Positions 39,801-51,800 of a stretch of 64,000 nt of DNA are shown here, piece after piece. The position numbers and the translations under genes are program-made. The stretch is from Leptasterias polaris (taxonomy: Eukaryota > Echinodermata > Asteroidea > Forcipulatida > Asteriidae). The notes under the pieces were generated by a model, which saw only the letters and a program-made list of their open reading frames with translations, did not search any database and was not told the DNA's origin. Each line of letters begins with the position of its first letter. Positions within the stretch are counted from its first letter, which is position 1. The stretch lies in contig JAZGTN010000006.1 in the NCBI GenBank assembly GCA_037783415.1, positions 5,518,001-5,582,000 on the forward strand. Reading direction: 5' to 3'.

Positions 39801-42800
39801 AAAAGTAGAATATAATGATCCACACAAATATGCCTCGAAATTGCGTGGTTTTTCCTTTTACATCATGAACTAACACGGCCCGCCATTTTGTGGAGTCAAA
39901 TTGTTGACTCCACAAAATGGCCGACCGTGTTAGTTCGCAAAGTAGAAGGAAAACCACGCAATTTCGAGGCATATTTGTGTGGATCATTGTATTCTACTTT
40001 TAAAACATCTTTCTAACCATATGCATTTTATAACAAACGGTTACAAACGCTTTTCAAAGACCAACTCGCCCGATCCAAGGCAACGTGTCCCTTTAACATC
40101 TTGGCATTGAGTGACCACCTGGTCCCAACCATGGCAAGAATCCGTCTTACAACAGAGCAAGGGGTCTTACATTTTGTCTTAAAACCGGAATTTAACGTAT
40201 CTGATTTACATCGTTTGCCTTTAAACAGAATGGCACACTGTCACCCGGAGAGGATACTCGCCTTCCAGTTTCCCCTGACTCCGTCGCTATCCTCGTGCAT
40301 GGATGTCCAGATGCCCAGCCTGACGCTAATAAATTAGACGTCCATCCAACCATACGGAGATTTCGCTCAGCGAACGACGCAATGCTGGGACCCAACGATG
40401 ACCTGATGGTGGAGCTAGAGAGAACACGGAGTAAAGATGACTATGTTAGGAGGAGACCGGTTAGCATGAATTATTCGGTGAGTTCATTTTTATTAAATGT
40501 GTATCTTCAAAGGGAGGGTATGACGCTTGTGTCCTTGAGCAAGACACTTTGCTATAATTGCTTCTCTTCACCCAGGGGTATAAATGGGTACCTGCAAGGG
40601 TAGAGGTTGATATTGTGTTTGAAAAAGCCTTCGGAGCGCCATCACGGCAGCCCGGGCTGTATACTCCCCAGGGAGCTGAGAAAGATTAAAGGAATGTTAT
40701 TGGCCCAATGACCAGGGCACTAATGTAAAGCACATTGATACCGTTATTGTGAAATGCGCTATATAAGAACTAGTTATTATTATTATTATACCTTTGGTAA
40801 TTACTCCAAATGTTAATGACCATAAAAATTAGTTGGTAAGAAGAAGCCCTGAAGCTGTTGATAATGTATAACATTTTGAGAAACAATTCCCTTCTAAGGA
40901 ATGTGGTTTTAGAGAAAGGGACTTTCAGTATGAGAAACATTACATGTATGAAGCGTTTCTCAGATTGTTTATTCCAATTACGGATTATTCTTCCTGCGTG
41001 GACATAAACGCCTCAGATATTCGATGTTTACTTTGCCTGATTGATGCAAGATTGGTTGTAAAAATTATCATGAAAAGAAATTAATCAGAAGGTTACCTTT
41101 TAGAAAAAAAATTGATATGAGTTCCTATATTTCGGTGAAATTGTTCTCCTTAAATCACTGCCATGTCTGAGTTTCCTTCAGATACAAAAACTCGTCTCTT
41201 TATCTCAATTTGCCGAACGAAAATAGATCCATACATGAGGAAAATCATCCAGGCACAAGATCCTAGACAAGAACTTGTGTTTTTCCTGCATGGATCGATA
41301 TTTGGACAAGTGTTGGCAGATATGTTATGTATGTATGTGACTATACAAATACACCATTAGGAAATGGATGTACTTTAAAACATCACTAGAAATCTAGACC
41401 AGTATATTTTCCCCCTTCATTCAGACGAGCAAATGTCAAAACAACCGGAGCGCGCTTGAAAAGTCGAGTGTGACCGTTCAGTGCTGTTTATTTTCACATA
41501 CGTACGCATGTAACTTAGTAATAGTATAGTAAGGAAAGTCAATCAACCTACTCAAAATGTGTTTATTCATATGATTTGGTCTTTGTGTTATTAACAAGAT
41601 GGATGTTACAGGCTTGTTACAAGGTTACTGTATTACTGTCAGACAGCCCACTGTGTCCAAATTGACGTCAACATTTTCTCTCATTTAGAGCTTGGGAGTT
41701 TTATCCAAACATGTATCAATCATCAGATCTTCATAAATAATCACCAGTGACAGTAATCTCTATTCCTCAGTCATCACCACACCACCCCTGACCTTTGGAA
41801 TTTACTCTTTTCAACAATACAAAATGGAAATTTCACAACAGTTCTGCTGTGTAATTTGTCGTTTTGTAGCAGTAGATGGGGGGGGGGGGGAAATCACAGT
41901 ATCCCTCTATTGGGAGAGTTGATGAAATTTGAAGGTAAGAGCTCCAGGCTAGTGGTCTCCAGGCAGGTGTTGTGCTATTTACATGTACAATGAAATATTT
42001 CTCTCTCCTGGTTTGACACAGTTTATGCATGGGTGTGAAATACTAGCTAATCATATATGCAAGGTTAGCACATCACCATAGACCTTATGCATATGACATC
42101 ATTTGAGTAGGGCGCCCTCGCCTAGAGGTCAAAAGGAAGATGTTCATTGGCCAGTCATGTGCGCCGCGCGTACAAATCAGAGCGTTTCCATTGTTTCATC
42201 ATCAGTTTACCTCTAAGATGGCGGCTGGATGAAGTCAATGCATAAGGTCTTTTGAGGTGACCTCTCTCACCCTTGCTCCTCTTGTGGTACAATGCATTGG
42301 AATTAAAAACTTGTAAAACTCTTCAGCACAGTCAAGTCATTGGGAGACATTGAGGGACTCAAGGATGTAGGTGGCTACATACTTCAATTCATTCATTCAA
42401 TTCGTCCACTTATTTATATATAACAAATATAAACAAATATAAAATTTTAATATATATAAAAAAGGACAGTAGAATTTCTAAACGCCTAGAAATAGATAAA
42501 GGCAACCTCTAAAAATAAATACAAAAACCTCACAAAAACAGTGGAAGTAGTACATGTAGGCCTACAACATAGAAATATATTGGCAAAAGTAACACCTCGG
42601 ATCACACCTGCCTCCCCCCCCCCCCCCCCCACACACACTCAAGCATCGTATTAAATTGGAAACTCAAACAACTCTAAAACGTCAAAACAATTAGAGAAAC
42701 TGATGAAAATACATTGAGAGAGTATCACTTGCCAGGCAACTTCATCATTCTCAGAAACGGGAAAGTGCAAGGAGATAAATCTTTATAAAAAAGAATTGAA

Positions 42801-45800
42801 CCAGGATCACACCATTTGGGGGATTTTTGCTGTTGTTGGGAGTGATGCTAGTCTGACCTTTGTACAGTGTACAATGTACAGTACATGCCTGTAAGGCTTC
42901 ATGTTGCACTTTCCATTTGATTTCCTTCGGACCAACATATCTCAATTTATGAAATGGGCATTTGAAAAGGTCGGCAGGTATGAAACTGCGAGTGTTCTTG
43001 TGGATAGGAAACTGATATGTACGGCAGTGTACACAAAAACAGTTGGGATCGAAGCAGTTAATAATCAGGTCCTTGCAGGGGAATCATTGATAGTATTCAA
43101 GCTGAGTGGTGAGGTCACATCATACTGGGCTGAATTTTATAATAGATTAACGAAGGGGTAAATAATACTTAGCTAGTTGAACTTATCATTGTGCAGGGAA
43201 TGGGGCGTAAATATTTCACCGCTTAGCGCCTTGGCTGTTGTCTGTCTATGATGCACAATTTGTGTTCCCCATTAATAGCTCGATGACATTTCCCCCAACT
43301 GGCCACACTTATAAGGTTTATGCATGGAATTCAAAGCTACCGGCAGCACCTGTCGCCATTTAGCAGGTGCCTGTGTATTTGTGCAGGTGCTTAGGAGATT
43401 TGACATTGACTTTCCTCATAGACTATTGATTAAAAACCACTAAGGCTGGTGCGCAAGGCCCAATTTTGTCATAGGGCTAGTTCATACAAGATCAGCGATA
43501 GCTGCAGTGTGCTTGTGTGTATTTCATAGGTATTAGTAGGGACGTTTTTGCTTAGGGGCCATTCAGAAAAGTCAATGTAAATTTTTTTTATTTTTTATCG
43601 AAATTGTATTGACCCACCCACCTCCCCCAAATTTCGATTTTTAAATATTGAATGGCTTCACAGTACAATCTTTACACGGAAGAACAAAGGAATGCCTCAA
43701 TTGAAACAGATATTTGTGATCATGGTCTCCAACATCAGTAGTTTCCAATGGCTTTTCCTACAAACTGTGTAGTTTAATCAGGAATGAAATTGACGATCTT
43801 GGCCAGCTGGGTACTTTTTCTTCTACTTTTTCGTTTGTCAATTTATATAATTAAAAAAGAAATAAAAATAAAAACTGAATTTCAATTTTCAGTTATTTCT
43901 TTTGACCCACCCACCCACAATTTTGAATATGGTCCCCTTAGTAGCTTGGGATTTCTTGAGGACAGCACTAGTATAGGAAATCCCCAGTATGAATGGGGCG
44001 CGTTGTAGAGTGTTTATGCAGTCCTACAGTATTATGTACATGTATGTATGCTGATATGAGCACCATGACATTTATTACTAGGAAATTGTTCATGAGTTAA
44101 ACCACTATTCCATACAGGGAAAAAGCCCTAATGCATTATCGTGTTAAATTAATGCCTTCCAACAATTTCCATATTAGCCTGTTTTTTTCCCAATTGATTT
44201 CCCAGATGTGGAGATTTGAGTACGTGTGGAAATTCTGACTGCAATCGATGTAAACCATGGAGGCTTTAATTAATTAGTTTAAGTGAATTAGAAGGATGTT
44301 GATTTCTACCTCCATGGTAGTACATGCACATGCAGATGCAAGGGGATGGAGAGGGGTGTTTGGCGGACTTGTGAAACGACAGTGAAACTGGTCTCGCTTT
44401 TTTGTTCGTTTCTGCCTGCCTTAGTTTCTTTGTAAAAAAAACAAATAAGGTTGATCACGTTTTTTTGAGTTTACACGTAGATGTTGAAATGAGAGCCTCG
44501 TGCCCGATGGATCATCTGATGTTAGGTTATTGTCCTTGACATTGTTATTGGTCCATAAAACATCAGGGAAACACCTGATGAGGCCAAATGATTAATGACC
44601 ACAATATTGCGCTACCTGCATGCAATGTGGGCTTTCCCGTCTTAAGCTTCGATCCCTCTGGCCTTCACTCTAGACAAATATTATGACAGATACCTGTGAT
44701 GTATTATGTTTGTGTTGTGAAGGTTGTGGTTCACTTCTGGTGTTATAAGGTCACCATAAAGTCCATTTGAAATAACCCAGTTTTTGGGTGACTCCTTGAA
44801 CAAATCCTCAGTCATTTGTTCACTCATTTCGGCTTTAGTTGACTCCACATGTTTCCACTTGACATATAAAGTTTCCAGTTGATGCATAAAGTTACCTGTG
44901 GACTGTAGGAAGACTTTGCAGTGAGTTTTGGGTGACTCATGCAATTCTTCGGTCATCTCTTTGACTCCCGGGCCTTAGTTGACTCCACAAGTTTCCAGTT
45001 GGCCTTTAAAGTTCCAGTGGACTTTAGGAAGTTTTTGAGTTTTGGGTGACTCCTGCAAATCCTCAATCATTTGTTGACCCATTTCACCTTTAAGTTTTCC
45101 ATTGATCCATAAATGTACCAGTGAAAGTTTTGGTTGACTCTCAAAGCGAAAGACTCTCCTTGGGTCGAAATAATTGGGCTCATTGTTTTGGGTTTTTTAT
45201 TTTAAAAAGTTGTTGGTATGAGAAATCACCTAGTGTCACAAGGTCGAATGGCCAGTTCAAGGTGAGGGCTACACTTAACTGATTTGGGCTATTGACCCAA
45301 ACCAAGTGGCTGCCACCAGGGGCACTGTTGCCACCTACTCCTGGGGCTTAGACAGGGTTACCTACTTCACAGTCCATAAGGATGTAGGCATGGGTATCAT
45401 CCACTATAGGAGCCTGACTGGTAGAGCAGAGTATACTACCTTCCCAACTTGTTACGAAGCAATTATGGTTAAGTGCCTTGCTCAAGGGTACAATTGTCAT
45501 GACCGGGATTCGAACCCATACTCTGCTGCTGACAACACCAGAGCTTGGGTCCGGTGAACTAGACCGCTCGTCCACGACACGCCATAATTGTTGACAGTTG
45601 TATGGCATTTACAAGTGCAGGAGTTTCCGACTGGCTGGCTGAGGCTGAGGCAGTGGGCGTTCTACGTACAAGGGCTTTGTGTACAGTGAATAATGCATGC
45701 CCTCTTAAACTCTTGTCTCCTGCCTGTCAAGACTGCCCCTCATTGAAGTACTACCTGTAAACAAACAAACAAAACGGGATCGCCTTTACCTTCCTGTGTG

Positions 45801-48800
45801 GCTGTTTGGTCTCAGGGACAACAAAAACAACAACAATCAAGCCAAACAGTTTTGTTTCAGTTGACTCACTGCTTATCAGTGGTTGCATGTACCCTGTGGT
45901 ATCTTCAATACGTTTCCTCATGTCCATAATTAAAGTTTGCCTCGTTATTCCATCAACTGAAAATCAAACCTTCAACTAGCTGTTGCTGCGTGCTGCGTCC
46001 TGCATCGCCACAAGCTACGAAGAAGAAGTGCTCCATCCGGCCCTTCCTCCGTCCATTACAACTTACCTGATGACAAATCCCTTAGTAACAAGTTGTCTGT
46101 TATTTGGCAACCAGGCTTTATTTCCTACTTCACTTCCTCAAGGTTATAGGTAATAATAATCCCATGGATAAAAGCGTCAAGCGCGTGATTGAGCTGCTTT
46201 TGAGCCCAATATTTTTAGGTTTTTATTATTTGTTTGAGAGATGTCGAGTTCATTGACCTTTAAGGTGATTGTGGTCATGGTTAGATTTTAAAGTGGAGGG
46301 GATTGAGAGGGGAGAGGGAATGTCGTGGCCAAGGTTTTAGTCTCACTGTGTAGCTTGTCTTTTTCTTGAAATAAATTGTGTTACTGATTTTAACTTCTTA
46401 TTTCTTATTCCTAATTTTCTTATTATTTAAAAAACAAAGTTCAAACAACATTACGTTTTTTTTGTGACGCTAGAATTACCCTCAAAAACATTTTTCCTAT
46501 TTCAATGCCGAATTTAGCCTGCCTAATGATCTATGAATGGCAGAAAAACGATCAAACATTCAAACTCTGTTTTCTTGAAACACAATATTTGGCACAATAA
46601 TTGCTTACGCCCTTTCTCTGGTAACTTTTTCGTTATGTCCTTCTTCCGGTCTCTCACCATTTTAATTGTGACTTTATATATTATTATAAAGTTACTATAG
46701 GTATCACAAAACGCTAACTCAAAGCTTAATATTTAAAAAACTTAAAACCTCAAGAATCGCAACATTTGCATCAATTTTGAGGTGATGTATGCTCAAAAGT
46801 TAGCAGTTGAAACTAACGATGCTAGTTTTGATAATGATTAAAAAAAACTAATACAATTTTCAAGAGACATTTTCTTATCTAGTTTTGATAACACCGATAA
46901 AAAGATTTCCATAATTTTGTCAGATTTAAAAAAATAATAACAATAAAAAAGCATTCTTTAAGTGAACTCTTAGCAATACTGCTTTTAGAGATTGTTTTGT
47001 TTCGTTCGGTTTTGCTTGTGAGTATTATCATAATTTCATTTGAGCTAATGTACCGTGAAATTTGACAATGAATAAGAACGAGAACGTGGACAAGCCATTT
47101 GTTCAGTCTTTGTTGTGCCTTGTAGACTCATCTTCTCCGCCAGTGTCTTGGTGGGACAGAGACAGACAGACAGGTGCCATGGCTTATTGATTGATGAAAT
47201 AGTTCAGTCATCAGATCAGGCGCTAAGCATCGGTGTGACCGCAGAGGTCTGACTCCTATCAGAATTGAATTTCTTGGTTTCGAAAAGGGTCAATAAAGGG
47301 GAAAAGGGCAAATATTTTGTGAAGTTTTTCTATAATAAACCATAAGGGAAACTGACCGGATAAATTTTGAATAATTTGATGTTGAATAAAGAAATTCTTT
47401 CTTGAGCGGGATTTGAACCTGCGAGAAAAGGGAGACTGCCAAATTGAGGGCTATAGTAGATAGCTCATTTGGTTGAGTGCCGGTACTTTAATCTGGAGGT
47501 CACAGGCTCAAAGCCTACTCTGGTAAATTTGTCTTTGTTTAAACCCCAAATTATTTATTTATTTGTTTATTTATTACACCTTATGAAGTTGTCTGTATGA
47601 TAGTTTTGAACTAATACAGTGTTGGTCTTTGTTTTGGTGAAGACATAAAGAAAATCTGCTCTTGAAGGAAGATGCTAAAAATATCCAATTTGTAATGATG
47701 CAAAGTGTAACTGAAAAACAGTATCCCTCATGGAACGAGAGGGTGACAAACTATGAGAGCATCTTTATGACATATATATGACATCTTTCTCAGCCTTCAC
47801 CATCCAGTAACCTTACTTTGTCCGAAAACCCATGTCAAAAAGTCACTTGAATTTTATGAATCACCTAATTTTGTTCAATTCAACTAAATGAAATTAATTT
47901 CCACTTCACAATATTGGACAACATCAGGCAGTCGGTTGAGTTGGGAATAGAGAAGCCATACATGACAAGATGCACACATGAACTTACATTACAAAGGACT
48001 GACAGACTCGTAGCATGAAGGCAGGCAGACTCGTAGCATGAAGGCTCATCTCAGCAGAGACCAAACAATACTGGGTTACATCAGGCAGTGGGTTGAGTTG
48101 GGATTAGAGAAGCCATAGACAACAAGACAGACAGATGAACTTACACTACAAAGGACTAACAGACTCGTAGCATGAATGTAGGCAGACATGCCCATCTCAG
48201 CAGAGACCAAACAATACTGGGTTACATCAGGCAGTGGGTTGAGTTGGGATTAGAGAAGCCATAGACAACAAGACAGACAGATGAACTTACACTACAAAGG
48301 ACTAACAGACTCGTAGCATGAATGTAGGCAGACATGCCCATCTCAGCAGAGACCAAACAATACTGGGTTACATCAGGCAGTGGGTTGAGTTGGGATTAGA
48401 GAAGCCATAGACAACAAGACAGACAGATGAACTTACACTACAAAGGACTAACAGACTCGTAGCATGAATGTAGGCAGACATGCCTATCTCAGCAGAGACC
48501 AAACAATACTGGGTTACATCAGGCAGTGGGTTGAGTTGGGATTAGAGAAGCCATAGACAACAAGACAGACAGATGAACTTACACTACAAAGGACTAACAG
48601 ACTCGTAGCATGAATGTAGGCAGACATGCCCATCTCAGCAGAGACCAAACAATACTGGGTTACATCAGGCAGTGGGTTGAGTTGGGATTAGAGAAGCCAT
48701 AGACAACAAGACAGACAGATTAACTTACACTACAAAGGACTAACAGACTCGTAGCATGAATGTAGGCAGACATGCCCATCTCAGCAGAGACCAAACAATA

Positions 48801-51800
48801 CTGGGTTACATCAGGCAGTGGGTTGAGTTGGGATTAGAGAAGCCATAGACAACAAGACAGACAGATGAACTTACACTACAAAGGACTGACAGACTCAGCA
48901 GAGACAAACATTTGCATGTTGAGATACCAAAATAAGTGCAGTATGTTGACGGATTTGGTACAGCCAGCACACCAAGGAATTTTTCATAATTTAAAATTAG
49001 GTCATTTATGAGTACAGCATATTTCCTGAGATGTCATTTATTTTCAACGAATGCTACGGAAAGGTGACTTTTGTTGGGTGGATATTTTCCTCTTAACCTA
49101 CTAAACATCACATCTGAAAATGAATAGTTTTCAGAAATGAGGAAATGTGGTTGAACTGGCGGGAAAAGTGGGAGTTTTATTGTATGACCCATTGGCTGAT
49201 AACTCACCGTTTCCTTTTGTATTCATCGAGGTACAAAAACCTGACAAATTGGGTCAATATGATTGACTTGATTACAGGTGACGAATGGCTGGTAGTTGGG
49301 ACAGGAACAAGTGTTCATCCCTAACTCTAGTTTAAAACAAAAATTTAAACCTGCAAGAAGTCTTAGTGCTGATCTAAATACCTGACCCAGAGAAGACGAT
49401 GAAACAGCTGACATTTATTTGAGTGATATGATATCACAGATGGGTGAAATCTAATGAAACTTCAACGTTATGAGCGCTTTCAGACAACCTCTGGTGTGAT
49501 AAAGTGCTGTTTATTATACAGGCATGAAATTCAATGAATTTTTAAAAATAGCCGTTGAATTATCCTGCAGGATAATTACTAATTGTTTTACTCATTTCTC
49601 AAAAACTAAAGCATTTCATGGACTAATATTTTAAGGAAAGTTTTTCACTATTACCTTCTTAATACATCATGTAATTTATATGTAAATCTGTTCACTTTTT
49701 TATTTTCAACGTTACCAATGTTGTACACATCCTTTAAGTCTGATTTTTGGGCCCTCAGAAAAATCAGCGAAATTGTTAAATAGCCAGAAAAGTACATGTA
49801 GGTCGGCCATTGTACTTAATAAAATGTTCCTACTTTTTTCCCAAAGACATATAATATAGTATCATGCCTAATAAAAAGTGCGTATTACTATTATTCAACT
49901 TCATTTTATATACTGGACCCAACGTTGGATTCAAACCAGTATCCATGGGGTAGTATTGTAGGCCATTTTAACAAAGTTTGCCCAACTTCACTTCTAGTTA
50001 TGTATCCTTTAGTTATGTCTCCTACTGAGTTCTCATCTTAATTGGGGATATACTGAGCCCAACTTCCTAGAGATGCTTAAGCAGAATATATTGCTTGAAA
50101 TTAGCTGAATACCAGTCACAAATTGTACGCGTGACATGGTAGTTTGGCTGCTAACCTTATTCTGGTAATAAGCATAATTTGTTTGTTCTTAATTTTGTGC
50201 TTAAGCAGCTCTATGAAATTGGGCCCTAGTCAGAATGATAAGACCCTTCAGTGTTTCAGTCATCCTCAACTTCCCTAAAAGTGTTGTGAGTCCGCAAACA
50301 TAGGGCTAGACAACTCAGTTGGTAGAGCGCTGGCATGTTAATCTGGAGGTCATTGGTTCAAATCCCACTTTTGTCAATTTGTCTTTGTTCAACCCCAAAT
50401 CAACTCATACTCATCACACAGAATGTTTGCTTGACTAGAACATTAATGACTGTTGGTGATGTCAGGGACGCCAGTCTGAATGGTCCGAGTAACTGCCCAG
50501 CACTATGACGCAAGTGTAGGAATTGTCAAGATTCAAATCTCTGCCTCTTACTGGGAGCTAAAGTGACCCTTGTGGGGGTCCTTTAGACAATGAAACATTG
50601 CTACCCCACAAGGTGTCCTTTTTTAAGTTATAACCCCATAGGGGAATTCTTTAGAAACTTGAACAATACAGCAACAATGGAAGGATCCCCTGAACTACAT
50701 TGGTACTGTTGTTGTGTGATGTTCTTACAGGTGTCACTGTCCCCATAGATAAACACATTAGAATGGTACAAGGAGGAGGTTCATAAATTGGTAGATGGTC
50801 AACCAGATAAGAGGAAATGATTACAAATGACCAATCGGGCTCAATGTAGGTTTGTCTGGAGGGAATAGACAGGATCTTTGTGAAATTAAACAATCCAAAA
50901 TGTGGCAAAATTGTAACCACTTCAAGTAATAGGGTATCCTTTTCTTCCTTATAAGTCTGTATGTGGGAAATGAACATGTAGAATTCACATTTCTTTGAAA
51001 ATGGGGGGGGGGGGGGGGGGGGTTGCTGGCAAGTGGGAATCCAAGTTTTTGTGTAAAAGTCTGCACAACACCACTTGCCAAAAAGGGAATAAAGAGGCAA
51101 ATCAAGAGGGCAGGGTGGATATTGTGGAGGGATTTGGATGTTGTACCCCTGGCTTTGGGCAATTTATAAATTTTAACACCAGAGTTTTTTATTTGCTTCG
51201 TAAAAACCACCATTATTACATCATGTCACATTGTCCTCCTCTTTCATTGTATTGATAACATGAACTACATGTACAGTAAAATGATATTACAGCCAAGGCT
51301 ACTATACCCATACCATGGATTGACATGCCAGGGGTCATTATATGCTTCCTGCTTGATAATTGTCATTAATCCCAGAATAGTTTCTGGAAATGTGGGGTTG
51401 AAATAACAGCCTGGTGGTGGTAAATGTGTGGCGTGTCGTGGCCGAGCGGATAAGAGCACCGAACTCAAGCTCTGGTGTTTCTGATCAGCAGAGTGTGGGT
51501 TCGAATCCCAGTCGTGACACTTGTGTCCTTAAGCAAGACACTTAACCACATGCTTCGTCCTTCGGATGGGACGTTAAGCCGTAGGTCCTGTGTGTTGTGT
51601 AATGCACGTAAAAGAACCCAGTGCACTTATCGTAAAGAGAAGGGGTTTGCCCCGGTGTTCCTGGTTTGATTGGCTGCATATTGCGCCACAGCACCTTGTA
51701 AACCATTACATGGTGCTATGCAAAGGAATAGGTCTCATACTGTTCAACACGTAACTCCACATACCTTGTAGGAAAAATACTGAGCGCTTTGAGACACCCA

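Larger units (their letters stand above)
22063..40228 (+). other. Intron of the CDK14-like gene (about 18.2 kb)
   Basis: No internal coding exon recognised. It is dense in non-autonomous elements (listed separately). Long stretches such as 24130-25110, 27075-28270, 29740-31090 and 34165-37530 hold only short domain-less open frames, poly-G tracts and scattered microsatellites, including (GT)n at 30160-30178 and (TA)n near 34500. Confidence 0.65.

Noticed and set aside
50651..51100. The 149-codon minus-strand open frame, the longest in the window.
   Set aside because: It crosses a poly-G tract (proline run), has no domain or splice support, and overlaps other equally open frames.
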